Assembly (NCBI RefSeq): GCF_014638845.1 | Contig: NZ_BMFP01000003.1 | Coordinates: 434,001 to 498,000, forward strand | Reading direction: 5' to 3' | DNA: 64,000 bases | DNA from: Pontibacter amylolyticus | Lineage (GTDB): Bacteria > Bacteroidota > Bacteroidia > Cytophagales > Hymenobacteraceae | Part shown: positions 40,748 through 50,525 of the stretch, piece after piece | Layout: the number at the start of each line of letters is the position of its first letter | Numbering within the stretch: position 1 is the first letter of the stretch | Translations under genes and position numbers: made by a program | Notes under the pieces: generated by a model | What the model was told of the DNA's origin: nothing | The model's database searches: none | Seen by the model: the letters and a program-made list of their open reading frames with translations, nothing else

Positions 40748-42220
40748 ATGCAACTGGCGCTCTCTGACATCAACTGGCTTCTGATCGGAGAAACGCTATA
40801 CCTGGGCATCCTGATCCTGGTAAGCCTGCGCATCATTTACGACACCCGCTCATCTATTAAAACACTCGCCTACCTGCTGCTGGTCATTTTCGTGCCGGTT
40901 GGCGGTATCCTGTTCTATTTCTCGTTTGGCATCAACTACCGCAAGCGCAGCCTCTACTCTAAAAAGCTGCTGCAGAATGTGGAGCTCATGAACCAGATCG
41001 AGCGCAGGATCATCTCTGTCTCCAAACAGAACTTCAGGGAAAGCAGCGCGGAGGTACAGCACTACAAGCCCCTGGCCCGCCTACTGCTCCAGGATAACCT
41101 CAGTCCCCTGACCGCAGGCAACAAGGTAAAGCTGCTGCTGAACGGCGGGCAGAAGTTTGCTGAGGTGTTCGAAGCCATCGAAAAGGCCCGGCACCACATC
41201 CACCTGGAGTACTACATCATCGAAGATGACGACATCGGCAACAAACTCAAGGCACTGCTGATACGGAAGGCACAGGAAGGCGTCATCGTCCGGTTGATCT
41301 ACGACGACTTTGGCAGCCGTTCCATACGGCGTGGCTTCAGGAAGGAACTGCAGGCCGCCGGCGTGGAGGTGTACCCCTTTCACAAGGTGCATTTCCTGTT
41401 GCTGGCCAACCGGCTCAACTACCGCAACCACCGCAAGATCATTGTGGTGGACAGCGTGACGGCCTTTGTAGACGGCATTAACGTGAGCGACAGCTACCTC
41501 AATTATCCCGATCAGAAAGAGAAAACCTACTGGCGCGACACGCACCTGCGCATCGACGGGCCGGGCGCCTTTTACCTGCAGTACCTGTTCTTTACGGACT
41601 GGAATTTTTCATCGCAGCGGCACCTGGAGCCGGAGAAGAAATACTTCCCCTCTTCAGAGGACGCACAGGGCAACACCGTGGTGCAGCTCGCCTCCAGCGG
41701 CCCCGACTCCGCCAAGCCCACCATCATGTTCTCCATTCTGCAGGCCATTGCGCTGGCGAAAGAGGAGATCCTGCTCACCACGCCATATTTTATACCTGGC
41801 GAAAGCATACTGGACGCCTTGTCGATTGCGGCCATGGGCGGCGTGACGGTGAAACTGCTGGTGCCGGAAAACTCGGATTCCTTTATCGTGAACGCCGCCG
41901 CCCGCTCCTATTATGAAAGCCTGCTGGAGGTGGGCGTGCAGATCTACCTCTACCAGAGGGGCTTCATCCATGCCAAAACCCTGGTGGTGGATCGAAACCT
42001 GTCGATGGTAGGCACTGCTAACATGGACTTTCGCAGCTTTGATCTGAATTTTGAAGTGAACGCTGTGGTGTACGACACTGCCTTTGCCGAAGAACTCCGC
42101 AACGCCTTTTTCCAGGACCTGACGCAGGCCACGAAGATAAACCCGGCAGCATGGAAAGCCCGACCCGTTTACCGGCAACTCATCGAAAAGGTATTCAAGC
42201 TGATCTCCCCGCTGCTGTGA
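40748..42220 (+). CDS. cls: Cardiolipin synthase (phospholipase D family)
   Basis: 490 residues from ATG 40748; a TTG at 40712 in frame adds an unlikely 12 residues. Two N-terminal TM helices ('WLLIGETLYLGILILVSLRII', 'LAYLLLVIFVPVGGILFYFSFG') form the PLDc_N anchor. Two catalytic HKD motifs follow: HRKIIVVD in the middle and HAKTLVVD near residue 410, each followed by the usual Gly/Asn. The enzyme condenses two phosphatidylglycerols, or PG and PE, to cardiolipin at the inner membrane. It is a lone gene ending in a terminator shared with the opposite gene. Confidence 0.93.
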   Translation: MQLALSDINWLLIGETLYLGILILVSLRIIYDTRSSIKTLAYLLLVIFVPVGGILFYFSFGINYRKRSLYSKKLLQNVELMNQIERRIISVSKQNFRESSAEVQHYKPLARLLLQDNLSPLTAGNKVKLLLNGGQKFAEVFEAIEKARHHIHLEYYIIEDDDIGNKLKALLIRKAQEGVIVRLIYDDFGSRSIRRGFRKELQAAGVEVYPFHKVHFLLLANRLNYRNHRKIIVVDSVTAFVDGINVSDSYLNYPDQKEKTYWRDTHLRIDGPGAFYLQYLFFTDWNFSSQRHLEPEKKYFPSSEDAQGNTVVQLASSGPDSAKPTIMFSILQAIALAKEEILLTTPYFIPGESILDALSIAAMGGVTVKLLVPENSDSFIVNAAARSYYESLLEVGVQIYLYQRGFIHAKTLVVDRNLSMVGTANMDFRSFDLNFEVNAVVYDTAFAEELRNAFFQDLTQATKINPAAWKARPVYRQLIEKVFKLISPLL

Positions 42221-42230
42221 GCACATAAAA

Positions 42231-42269
42231 AACAGGCAGGAAAACCGCATCGGTCTTTCCTGCCTGTTC
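42231..42269. terminator. Terminator between convergent genes
   Basis: Arms AACAGGCAGGAAA (42231-42243) and TTTCCTGCCTGTT (42256-42268) lie between the stop codons of the cardiolipin synthase and the minus-strand OmpA-type gene; probably bidirectional. Confidence 0.75.
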
Positions 42270-42307
42270 TTACTCCGGTACCACCAAGGGCGGCACTGCC
42301 CTATGGG

Positions 42308-43579
42308 TTACTTCTTGGTCACCAGCACATCAATGCGCCGGTTCTGGGCGCGGCCTTCTTCGGTGGTGTTGTCTGCCACCGGGTGCTGCTCGCCATACCC
42401 TTCCGCCGCCAGACGATTGGCCGCTATACCTTGCTGCTGAATGGCATTTTTCACAGCTTCGGCCCTGCTCTGGGAAAGCTTGAGGTTGGCGGCCGGTTGG
42501 CCCACGTTGTCCGTGTAGCCGCCGATTTTGATGTTCACCTGCGGATACGCATTCAGTATCTTGACGATGTTGTCAATCTGCTCCTGCGACTCGGGCTGTA
42601 TGCGGGCGCTGCCGGTCTCAAAATGCAGACGGTCGAAACTAAACCAACTGGTCTTGTCAGGCACTTTGTTCTTATCCTCAATAAAGGCCACCAGTTTGCT
42701 TTCGATGCCGTTCGGCGGGATGTTGAGCACCACCCCTCCCGGAATCTCCCGTTCGGTCATGTCCATATCGGTTTGCCTGGACGCCATGGGTTCCTCGGTG
42801 GTGGCAGGATTTTCCTCGGTGGTGGCAGGAGGCACCGTTGTGGTGGTTGGCTCCGTGGTCACATCCTCGGTATCGTCGTTGCAATTGCGGAGTCCGAAAA
42901 TAAGCAACAGGAGGGCTGCAATGGCCAGCAGCGGCCAGAGCCAGTTTGTTTTTTTGCGAGGCTCCGGGGTATGGTGGACTCTCTCGGCAGCGGCCGCGGC
43001 GGCGGCCCTCGGTCGCTCTACATGAGGTGCGGCGGCCGCGGCGGCGCCACCCAGTCCGCCCAGACCCAAAGCACTGCCCAGCCCGGCAGGAAGCGCGCTC
43101 ATGATGCTCGCTTTCTGGCTGCTCAGGTAACTGCTCAGGCCGTCTTCGTCCAACTCATCGTCGTGCACCTTTTTACCCAGGAAGCCCAGCACCAGCGGCG
43201 CTATGTAGCCCAGTATGGCCGACACGGAGGTGGGTTTTATACCTGCATACTTGCTGAGTGCATTTTGGACACCGTCTATTTTGTTGCCAAAGATCTGGGA
43301 TAGGAACTGGTTGCCGACAGGCGCTGTACTGCCCGGCGCACCCGGAACCGTAGTGCTCAGGTTTGACAACAAACCGCTGTCGCTACCCCGGATCATGTTA
43401 TAAATAGAACTCATCGCACCCGGCTCGGATGTGCGGCTAACCAAGCCGGCCAGCACGGCGGGTATGATGCCCCCAAAGGCTTTTGCAGTGGCAGGCTCGT
43501 TCTCGCCTAGTTCACCGCTGGTTCTTGATATGAGGTCCGGGGATATAAAACGCCGCAGTGACTCGAGTAAATCTGCCAT
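42308..43579 (-). CDS. DUF937 and OmpA domain protein
   Basis: A 423-residue protein. The N-terminal 190 residues are a DUF937 (YidB-like) helical domain ('RFISPDLISRTSGELGE', 'IIPAVLAGLVSR', 'GYIAPLVLGFLGKKV'). An alanine-rich linker with 'KKTNWLWPLLAIAALLLLIFGL' gives a TM helix near 213-230, then a Thr/Glu-rich spacer. The C-terminal 115 residues are an OmpA-like peptidoglycan-binding domain ('LHFETGSARIQPESQEQ', 'GYTDNVGQPAANLKLSQSRAEAV', 'AEGYGEQHPVADNT'). There is no signal peptide, so DUF937 is probably cytoplasmic and OmpA periplasmic, linking the inner membrane to the cell wall (inference). Confidence 0.9.
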   Translation of the reverse strand: MADLLESLRRFISPDLISRTSGELGENEPATAKAFGGIIPAVLAGLVSRTSEPGAMSSIYNMIRGSDSGLLSNLSTTVPGAPGSTAPVGNQFLSQIFGNKIDGVQNALSKYAGIKPTSVSAILGYIAPLVLGFLGKKVHDDELDEDGLSSYLSSQKASIMSALPAGLGSALGLGGLGGAAAAAAPHVERPRAAAAAAAERVHHTPEPRKKTNWLWPLLAIAALLLLIFGLRNCNDDTEDVTTEPTTTTVPPATTEENPATTEEPMASRQTDMDMTEREIPGGVVLNIPPNGIESKLVAFIEDKNKVPDKTSWFSFDRLHFETGSARIQPESQEQIDNIVKILNAYPQVNIKIGGYTDNVGQPAANLKLSQSRAEAVKNAIQQQGIAANRLAAEGYGEQHPVADNTTEEGRAQNRRIDVLVTKK

Positions 43580-43771
43580 AAGATCTTCGATTAAAGTTTA
43601 ACAAAGTCAATTAAACTTTATACAGATTTAATACTATTTTGTTGCTGTATACCACAATAGCTGTTTCCTATAACTGATTCATATTCTGCTATTTAATACC
43701 ATATCTGATGTTACTGCCGAAATAATCTGATCAGGTTGTGTCTTTCAAATGCAAATTGAAGGAGGTGGCAG

Positions 43772-44039
43772 CCCAATGCCGTCAACTTAAAGAACGACAC
43801 TCCAAATTTGTCATCTCGACAGCATGGAGAGATCTGGGTCAATTCAGAACAATGGCAACATTTCAGATTTCTCACTGATAGAGGGCCCCTACCCCCAATG
43901 TCGTCAACTTAAGCGTTTTTTGTCATTTCGAACAAAGTGAGAAATCTGGAATATTGCGAAAATGCTTAAATAACCCAGATCTCTCCTACCGTCGAGATGA
44001 CAGTATGGTCACAGTGTTTCTTAAGTTGACGGCATTGGG
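43772..44039. mobile_element. 268-base MITE-like palindromic element
   Basis: Bounded by CCCAATGCCGTCAACTTAA (43772-43790) and its exact complement (44021-44039). Nearly all of it folds: GTCATCTCGACAGCATGGAG pairs with the complement near 43983-44003, and CAGATTTCTCAC with GTGAGAAATCTG. A second, direct TIR-like string CAATGTCGTCAACTTAAG at 43896-43913 suggests one element inserted in another. No open frame of note. It shares its ends with the element at 24833-25165. The rest of the 43580-44218 gap shows no gene. Confidence 0.7.
43880..43897 (+). repeat. 18-base recurrent sequence, copy 2
   Basis: AGAGGGCCCCTACCCCCA, identical to the copy at 24936, abuts an internal TIR-like string of the MITE-like element. 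Confidence 0.6.
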
Positions 44040-44218
44040 AGGTAGCTCTATTTAACATATGTATCCAACCCTGCACTTTTCAACAGATCCAGGCCGGTAG
44101 CCAGCGTAGCCAGGCATTCAGCAGCATAAATTATGTTGTGACATGAAGAATGCAGTATATTTATTATATATTAGATTTTTAATTTATTCGTCTCGTCGAA
44201 AACAAACCCTGCGCACCC

Positions 44219-47200
44219 ATGCCTCATACCTCTACCCCATCCATTGCCCACTTCATCACCCGCTGGAAGGCTTCCGGCGCTTCCGAGAGAGCCAATTACC
44301 AGCTGTTTTTGTCGGAGCTGTGCGAGTTGCTGGGTGTGGAGAAGCCGCAGCCGGCCACCGACAAGGTACACGAGGCGACCTATACCTTTGAGCGGCCCGT
44401 GGTGTTTGACGATGGCGAGGGCAAGACGAGCACCAACTTCATCGACCTCTACAAAAAGGACTGCTTTGTGCTGGAGGCCAAGCAGGGTGCCGACAAGGCA
44501 GGTATAACCGAGGCCGAAAGCCTGGGCGGCGAAAAGGTGAAGACCAAGACCGGTACCGCCACCCGCGACACCCGCACCTGGGAGCGCGAAATGAAAAAGG
44601 CCAAGGAACAGGCCCTGCGCTATGCCCGCTCCCTGCCCACCACCGAAGGATGGCCGCCGTTCCTGGCCGTGGTGGACGTGGGCTACTGCATCGATCTGTA
44701 CGCTGACTTTGCGCGGCAGGGCAAGACCTATGTACCTTTCCCCGATCCGCAAAACTATAGAATTACGCTCGACGAACTGCACCGCACCGAAGTGCGCGAG
44801 CGTCTGCGTTTGCTCTTCACGGAGCCGCTGGAACTGGACCCAAGTCGCCGTGCAGCCCGTGTTACCCGCGAGCTGGCCGCGCGGCTGGCGAAGCTGGCGG
44901 CCTCGCTCGAACAGGCTGGCCATAGCCCGGAGCAGGTGGCGGGTTTCCTGATGCGCTGCCTCTTCACCATGTTTGCCGAAGACGTGAAGCTGCTGCCCGA
45001 CAACTCCTTCACCCGGCTGCTGCAGGACTACCGCCAGAACCTGGAGCACTTCCCCGATGCGCTGCAGGCGCTGTGGGAGAAAATGGACTCTGGCGGATTT
45101 GCCGCTATCCTGCACACCAAAATTCCGCGCTTTAACGGCTACCTCTTCAAAAACCCCGAGGCGCTGCCCATTACGGCGGCGCAGCTCGACCTGCTGGTGC
45201 TGGCTGCCGAAGCCGACTGGGCCGAGGTGGAGCCCGCCATTTTCGGCACTTTGCTGGAGCGGGCGCTGCAGCCGCGCGAGCGCCACAAACTGGGTGCCCA
45301 CTACACGCCCCGCGCCTACGTGGAGCGCCTCGTGATGCCGACCGTAATTGAGCCGCTGCGCGAAGAGTGGGAAGCGGCCCGCACGGCTTCGGCCATACTA
45401 GAAGACGCCGGCGACGAGGCCGGTGCCCGAAGCGAGATTGAAAACTTCCACCGCCGGTTGTGCTCGGTGCGCGTGCTGGACCCGGCTTGCGGAAGCGGCA
45501 ACTTCCTGTACGTGACCCTGGAGCACCTCAAAAGGCTGGAGGGCGAAGTGCTGGAGGTGCTGGCCCATTTCCCGCGTCAGCTGAAGATGGACATGACGGG
45601 CGGCTATACCGTAACACCGGCGCAGCTGCTGGGTCTGGAGGTGAACCCGCGGGCGGCGGCCATTGCCGACGTGGTGCTCTGGATCGGCTATCTGCAGTGG
45701 CATTTCCGGACGCATGGCTCGGCCGACCGACTCAGCGAACCGATCCTGCGTGAGTACGGTAACATCAAACAGCAGGACGCGGTGCTGAGCTATAGCGACA
45801 AAGTACCGCGCCTCGACACGAACGGACAGCCCGTTACCCGCTGGGACGGCCACAGCACCAAACCGCACCCGGTTACCGGACAGGAAGTGCCCGACGAAAC
45901 CGCCCGCACCATCGTCTACGATTACCTTGACCCCAAACCCGCCTCCTGGCCCGAAGCCGATTTTATTGTGGGGAATCCGCCGTTTATTGGCCCTGCAAAA
46001 ATGCGGGAATCATTAGGTGATGGGTATGCAGAAGCCCTAAGAAAGGCTTATAAAGGAATAGTGGGAGATAGTGCTGACTTTGTTATGTATTGGTGGTATA
46101 AAGCAGCGGAAGTTTTAGCAAAAGAAAAGATTGAAAGATTTGGATTTATCACGACCAATAGCATAACCAGATCATTTAATAGAAGAGTACTTCAGAATTT
46201 TATTGAAGCAAAACTCCCTGTTTCTGTAACGTATGCTATACCTGACCACCCTTGGGTAGATAGCGCAGATGGTGCAGCTGTACGTATAGCACTAACTGTT
46301 GCAGAAAAGGGTCAACATCAAGGAAGGTTAAATACAGTTATTGAAGAAAAAGAAAGTGATGAATTTGAAAGAATTATAGTTTTACAGGAGAGAGTTGGGG
46401 CAATCCAAGCAAATCTAACTATTGGCGCGGCTGTTATATCTTGCTCTATTCTATCAGCTAACGACAGAATCAGTAGCCGAGGCATGCAGACTATAGGCTC
46501 CGGTTTTCAGGTAACACGCGAAGAAGCCAAAAATCTAGGTTTAGGAAGAATTGAAAACCTTGACAAGTATATCAAAGAATACCGAAACGGTAAAGATTTG
46601 ATGAGTTCTCCTCGTGGAATTATGATTATTGATCTTTATGGATTGTCTGAAAAAGAAGTCCTAACAAAATTCCCAGAAGTATATCAATGGGTATATGAAA
46701 GAGTTAAACCAGAAAGAGATGCAAAAGCACATTCTAAAGATGGAGCTGCTTACGCAAGACTTTGGTGGCTCTTTGGTAAACCACGACCTGAACTAAGAAA
46801 ACATCTTGAGGGATTGCCAAGGTATATAGCGACTGGAGAAACAGCAAAACATCGCTTTTTTACATTCCTAGTTGCTTCTATACTTCCTGATAATGCAATT
46901 TTCACAATAGCAATATCTGATGCCTATCACCTTGGTGTATTTAGTAGTAAGATTCATGTTTGCTGGGCTTTAGCAACTGGAGGTAGATTAGAGGACAGAC
47001 CAGTTTATAGCAAAACACTCTGCTTTGACCCCTTCCCCTTCCCTACCCCAACCGATGCACAGAAAGAGCAGATCCGAGGTATAGCCGAGCAGCTGGACGC
47101 GCACCGCAAGCAGCGGCAGGCGCAGCACCCTACGCTCACCATCACCGACATGTATAACGTGCTGGAGAAACTGCGGTCGGGCGAGGCGCTTTCGGCCAAA

Positions 47201-47704
47201 GAGCAGAAAACCCACGAGCAGGGGCTGGTGAGTATTTTGCTGCAACTCCACAACGAGCTCGATGCCGCCGTGGCCGCTGCTTATGGCTGGCCCGCCAATC
47301 TGCACGAAGAGGAAATACTGGAGCGCCTGGTGGCCCTCAACAAAGAACGCGCCGCCGAAGAGGCACGCGGCCTTGTCCGCTGGCTCCGCCCCGAGTACCA
47401 GAATCCGCAGGGCACGCAGCAGGGCGAGCTAGGTATAGAAAGCAAAAAAGCAGGCAAAACCGCCCTGGCCACCGCCAAAGAGGTGCTGGCCTGGCCGAAA
47501 ACGCTGGCCGAGCAGGCGCAGGCCGTGCAACGGGCCCTGCAGCTGCACGAGCGCCCCGCCACCGCCGAAGACCTGGTGCGCCAGTTCAAGCCCGTCGCCA
47601 AGCCCCAGCAAACGCAGCGCCTCCAGCAGATCGACAGCCTGCTGCAAACGCTTCATGGCCTGGGCCTGTTACGGAAAACGGAGCAGGAGCAGTATGTGAA
47701 GTAA
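44219..47704 (+). CDS. Type IIL (MmeI-like) restriction-modification enzyme, single polypeptide
   Basis: 1161 residues. The N-terminus '[18 protein letters not shown]' and the nuclease motif '[15 protein letters not shown]' (Asp76 or Asp81; Glu86-Ala-Lys88) match the MmeI PD-(D/E)XK nuclease domain. A helical spacer follows, then an N6-adenine methyltransferase with motif [10 protein letters not shown] (421-429) and motif IV NPPF (586-589). The target recognition domain lies between about 650 and 930 and a helical C-terminal tail ends the protein. One chain would both methylate and cut, needing no partner. DNA from about 45960 to 47020 is clearly AT-richer, with A/T-ending codons, than the flanks, so the recognition part looks imported by recombination. 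No phage or transposase gene is adjacent, but repeats flank it on both sides. Confidence 0.9.
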   Translation: MPHTSTPSIAHFITRWKASGASERANYQLFLSELCELLGVEKPQPATDKVHEATYTFERPVVFDDGEGKTSTNFIDLYKKDCFVLEAKQGADKAGITEAESLGGEKVKTKTGTATRDTRTWEREMKKAKEQALRYARSLPTTEGWPPFLAVVDVGYCIDLYADFARQGKTYVPFPDPQNYRITLDELHRTEVRERLRLLFTEPLELDPSRRAARVTRELAARLAKLAASLEQAGHSPEQVAGFLMRCLFTMFAEDVKLLPDNSFTRLLQDYRQNLEHFPDALQALWEKMDSGGFAAILHTKIPRFNGYLFKNPEALPITAAQLDLLVLAAEADWAEVEPAIFGTLLERALQPRERHKLGAHYTPRAYVERLVMPTVIEPLREEWEAARTASAILEDAGDEAGARSEIENFHRRLCSVRVLDPACGSGNFLYVTLEHLKRLEGEVLEVLAHFPRQLKMDMTGGYTVTPAQLLGLEVNPRAAAIADVVLWIGYLQWHFRTHGSADRLSEPILREYGNIKQQDAVLSYSDKVPRLDTNGQPVTRWDGHSTKPHPVTGQEVPDETARTIVYDYLDPKPASWPEADFIVGNPPFIGPAKMRESLGDGYAEALRKAYKGIVGDSADFVMYWWYKAAEVLAKEKIERFGFITTNSITRSFNRRVLQNFIEAKLPVSVTYAIPDHPWVDSADGAAVRIALTVAEKGQHQGRLNTVIEEKESDEFERIIVLQERVGAIQANLTIGAAVISCSILSANDRISSRGMQTIGSGFQVTREEAKNLGLGRIENLDKYIKEYRNGKDLMSSPRGIMIIDLYGLSEKEVLTKFPEVYQWVYERVKPERDAKAHSKDGAAYARLWWLFGKPRPELRKHLEGLPRYIATGETAKHRFFTFLVASILPDNAIFTIAISDAYHLGVFSSKIHVCWALATGGRLEDRPVYSKTLCFDPFPFPTPTDAQKEQIRGIAEQLDAHRKQRQAQHPTLTITDMYNVLEKLRSGEALSAKEQKTHEQGLVSILLQLHNELDAAVAAAYGWPANLHEEEILERLVALNKERAAEEARGLVRWLRPEYQNPQGTQQGELGIESKKAGKTALATAKEVLAWPKTLAEQAQAVQRALQLHERPATAEDLVRQFKPVAKPQQTQRLQQIDSLLQTLHGLGLLRKTEQEQYVK

Positions 47705-47712
47705 GATGTTTG

Positions 47713-47820
47713 AGGCAAAGACCTCGCGGCGTCCGAAGGTCCCGCGAGCGTCTGGCCTGTATCCTGCTTCTCTCCCTGGCAGCAAGCCCCCGCGGGTCCC
47801 AAAGACGCCGTGAAGTTTTT
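47713..47820. repeat. Palindromic dispersed repeat, copy 1
   Basis: Begins AGGCAAAGACCTCGCGGCGTC and ends GGGTCCCAAAGACGCCGTGA with AGTTTTT, so the ends are inverted (GACCTCGCGGCGTC against GACGCCGTGAAGTT). A copy lies at 49681-49800 with the same blocks 'TCCCGCGAGCGTCT' and 'CGCGGGTC'. Directly follows the restriction gene. Confidence 0.65.
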
Positions 47821-47978
47821 CTTTATACAGCATCCTGTGCAGGACAAGGTATTTGACAAGGTTTTCAGCGGTTCCGGCATGCGCGAGCCTGCCCTGGCCG
47901 CTGCATCCCGCCCCCAAAGGCCCCTGGTACACGGCTACTTAACAACCTAAACCCAGGTCTTGCTGTACAAAAGTCTAC

Positions 47979-48980
47979 ATGAAAATCGCCAGGAAGATCG
48001 CTTTCTACTTTACGCTGGTTTTAGGCACCGTCCTTATACTGGTCACACTCCTATCCCTCCTCTACAACATAACCTACTGGTACATCAAAGTGCTCGACTT
48101 CCCGAGAGTGCAGGTACTGACGGGGCTGCTCCTCTGCCTGGTTCTGTTCATCCCGATCAACGAGAAATGGGGTTATCCTGCCGTGGCCTTTTTGGTGGGG
48201 CTGCTAAGTGCTATCGTGATTCAGTCCACCTTCATCCTGCCCTATACCCCTATATCCGATAAAGCTGTAGCATCCGCTGAGCCACTGGCCGTGCAGAAAG
48301 GTCGAACCTTTAGCCTGCTGGTCGCCAACGTCTGGATGAAAAACCGGAAGGCAGAGGAGTTCCTGCGGATTGTGCAGGAGGCAGACCCTGACCTGGTGCT
48401 GGCCATGGAGACGGACCAGTGGTGGGCAGACCAAATCAGCCAGCTCCGGCATCGGTATGCGCATGTGGTTTCCTACCCGCTTGACAACACCTACGGCATG
48501 GTACTGTACTCCAAACTTCCCCTGATAGAAACCAGCATCCTGTTTCTGAAGCACGAGACGGTGCCCTCCATCCATACCAAAGTAGTGCTGCCAGGCGGAG
48601 CGGAGTTCATACTGCACGCGATGCACCCCGTTCCTCCTAAACCCAGCAAGCACCCGGATAATATGGGTACAGATGAAGTGGAGCTGTTGAAAGTAGGCAA
48701 GATGGTTAGCCAAACGGGTGTGCCCTCCGTGGTGGCCGGCGATTTAAATGATGTGGCCTGGTCGCACACGTCGCGTCTGTTCAACACGCAAAGCCGGCTC
48801 AGGGATGTGCGGGTCGGCAGGGGCCTTTACAACTCATTCGGCGCACATAACATCCTGTTGCGCTACCCGCTCGACCATGTGTATGTGTCAGGAGAGTTTC
48901 GGGTGCTGGAAATGGAACGGCTTCCGAAGTTCGGCTCCGACCATTTCCCTATCTTTGTAAAGCTTACTATAGTGGAGTAG
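47979..48980 (+). CDS. Membrane-anchored endonuclease/exonuclease/phosphatase family protein
   Basis: 333 residues. Three N-terminal TM helices (about 8-30, 42-60, 66-85) are followed by an EEP fold domain from residue 105: 'LLVANVWMKNRKAEEF' (Asn metal region), 'DPDLVLAMETDQWW' (Glu), 'LHAMHPVPP' (His), 'VVAGDLNDVAWS' (GDLND, catalytic Asp and Asn) and 'GSDHFPI' (SDH, catalytic Asp-His). The catalytic set is complete. EEP enzymes hydrolyse phosphodiesters in DNA, RNA, lipids or inositol phosphates; with three TM anchors, this one likely acts on lipid or extracytoplasmic substrate, not on chromosomal DNA. Confidence 0.9.
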   Translation: MKIARKIAFYFTLVLGTVLILVTLLSLLYNITYWYIKVLDFPRVQVLTGLLLCLVLFIPINEKWGYPAVAFLVGLLSAIVIQSTFILPYTPISDKAVASAEPLAVQKGRTFSLLVANVWMKNRKAEEFLRIVQEADPDLVLAMETDQWWADQISQLRHRYAHVVSYPLDNTYGMVLYSKLPLIETSILFLKHETVPSIHTKVVLPGGAEFILHAMHPVPPKPSKHPDNMGTDEVELLKVGKMVSQTGVPSVVAGDLNDVAWSHTSRLFNTQSRLRDVRVGRGLYNSFGAHNILLRYPLDHVYVSGEFRVLEMERLPKFGSDHFPIFVKLTIVE

Positions 48981-49047
48981 GCAGCCCTGGCGGGTTCTCT
49001 CAGCTCTTGCGGTGAAGAGGCGGTTAAAGGCGCTACCTACAGTGCCG

Positions 49048-49314
49048 TTATTTTGAGAGTTCTTCGATGATTCTCCGTTTAACGCCGCGCTCTATTTCGC
49101 GCTCCACGTTTATGGTGTCGGCCGCACCGATCTTGTTAGCCAATGAGTCGATTCCGGTATATCGCTTCAGCTCCTTGTTGGCCGTATGGTGGAGCGAGTC
49201 AATGACCATCGTGGCGCCGGATTCCACTACATTGTAAAAGGTGTCTTCCAGGTTATTGTCTGAAGTGCAGGATACAGCACTGAAAGCGAGGGCTATATAA
49301 AGGAATTTCTTCAT
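49048..49314 (-). CDS. Small hypothetical lipoprotein
   Basis: 88 residues from ATG 49314, with a lipoprotein signal ('ALAFSAVSC', lipobox Cys16) and a charged helical body 'YNVVESGATMVIDSLHHTANKELKRYTG' ending 'RGVKRRIIEELSK'. No family recognised. An upstream extension is open but includes repeat-like sequence. Isolated minus-strand gene between the EEP gene and a repeat region. Confidence 0.65.
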   Translation of the reverse strand: MKKFLYIALAFSAVSCTSDNNLEDTFYNVVESGATMVIDSLHHTANKELKRYTGIDSLANKIGAADTINVEREIERGVKRRIIEELSK

Positions 49315-49553
49315 TGGGGTGAGGTAAATTAATGTGCTAAGATACCATGCTGGCCTGCAGCTTCCATACCACCGAACCATAGGAGTCCCTGGCTTCATAC
49401 ATACAACAGCAGGAGCGCCCTGTATAACGTGTAAAACCAGCCAGACGCACAGCGGTTGTTCAGGTATAAAAATGGTAGCTACAGGGCTCACACCAGCAGC
49501 AGTTTTGTCATTCCGACGACAGAGGGGCCTGTCACCATCGGCACCACCCTACT

Positions 49554-49660
49554 GCTCTTTCGGATTCGCAATCCGCCTGATTGCCTTTAGTTGCTGCCTT
49601 CGCTCATGCGAATTACAAATCCGCGGCTATTGTGCTTTCGGATTGCAAATCCGAAAGAGC
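49554..49660. repeat. Inverted-repeat hairpin element
   Basis: Arms GCTCTTTCGGATTCGCAATC with CG (49554-49575) and the complementary CGGATTGCAAATCCGAAAGA with GC (49639-49660) differ at one position. The interior contains a further TTACAAATCCG relic. This form is common as a dispersed non-coding element in Bacteroidota (family knowledge). Confidence 0.65.
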
Positions 49661-49680
49661 GGGGGATCAAGGATTCAGAA

Positions 49681-49800
49681 GCAAAGACCTCGTGGTGTGC
49701 GCAGCTCCCGCGAGCGTCTAACGCAAAGCCCCGGCTATACCTGTCTGGGCGAAGGCCGATCTGTCAGACACTCGCGGGTCTAAAGACGCCGCGAGGTTTT
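49681..49800. repeat. Palindromic dispersed repeat, copy 2
   Basis: GCAAAGACCTCGTGGTGTGC to TCTAAAGACGCCGCGAGGTT, sharing 'CCCGCGAGCGTCT', 'CGCGGGTC' and the inverted ends with the copy at 47713-47820. A CTATACCTG motif lies inside. Confidence 0.65.
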
Positions 49801-49931
49801 ATAGCCCAACTGCTGTTTCGGGTTGCAGATCAGAAAGACGGGGTTTCACACAAAATAATGATGGTGCGCCAGTTGGAAAACAAGGACGTGTAAGTACAAT
49901 TGTTTATATTACAACTTATAAAAAACAGCCC

Positions 49932-50339
49932 ATGCAAACCAGAATAATGATGACCTTGAGTGCCGCTGTGCTGGCGATCTTAGGTATAGCCTTTACCTTT
50001 CTGCCCGACGAGCTGGCCGTATACCTGGGCGCGGAGCCGGGTCCGCTTCATGTGCTCCTGCTGCAAGTGTTGGGCGCGCTGTACGCAGGCTTCGCCATGC
50101 TCAACTGGATGGCCAAAGGCAGCCGGATCGGCGGCATTTACAACCGCCCGATCTGCATCGCCAACTTCGCCCATTTTTTCATCGGCGCCATGGCCATGCT
50201 CAAGTTTTTGTTCCGCTACCCCGAGCAGCCCTTTGTGCTCTGGATTTTATGTGCCGTGTACGCCGGCCTGGCCGCCTGGTTCGGCCTCACGCTTTACCGG
50301 CATCCGCTGCCTGTGACAGAGGAAAAGGTGAAGGCCTGA
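49932..50339 (+). CDS. Hypothetical four-TM membrane protein
   Basis: 135 residues with four predicted TM helices: about 5-25, 42-62 ('VLLLQVLGALYAGFAMLNWMA'), 75-95 and 100-122 ('FVLWILCAVYAGLAAWFGLTLY'). Between helices two and three lies 'KGSRIGGIYNRPICIANFAHF', a conserved-looking motif. Similar unnamed membrane proteins with this 'GAxYxGFAMLNWMAKG' segment are widespread; function unknown. It seems monocistronic. Confidence 0.75.
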   Translation: MQTRIMMTLSAAVLAILGIAFTFLPDELAVYLGAEPGPLHVLLLQVLGALYAGFAMLNWMAKGSRIGGIYNRPICIANFAHFFIGAMAMLKFLFRYPEQPFVLWILCAVYAGLAAWFGLTLYRHPLPVTEEKVKA

Positions 50340-50525
50340 GGATAAAGCACCTAGACCCGGAGGGATATATTGTTCCTTCTCCCCTGTAGGTATACATCTG
50401 CAGGCATAAGCTTTATTTGCGCTCCGAATTCCATTGAATATACCAATTACAGGTGCTGTTATACCTTTTGTTAAGTGTATCTTCAGGCATCCGAAAACCA
50501 GCCCTTCGACATAACCACTTTAACC

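Larger units (their letters stand above)
49315..49931. other. Repeat-rich intergenic region
   Basis: Apart from the two repeats listed separately (49554-49660 and 49681-49800), the region has several AGGTATA/TATACCT motifs, a second inverted-repeat relic ('TTTCGGGTTGCAGATCAGAAAGA' type) near 49813-49840, and no credible gene. Confidence 0.6.

Noticed and set aside
44143..44391. Small frame overlapping the start of the restriction gene
   Set aside because: Shadow of the restriction gene in another frame with an AT-rich leader.
49334..49783. 149-residue open frame
   Set aside because: It crosses two non-coding palindromic repeats and ends in them.
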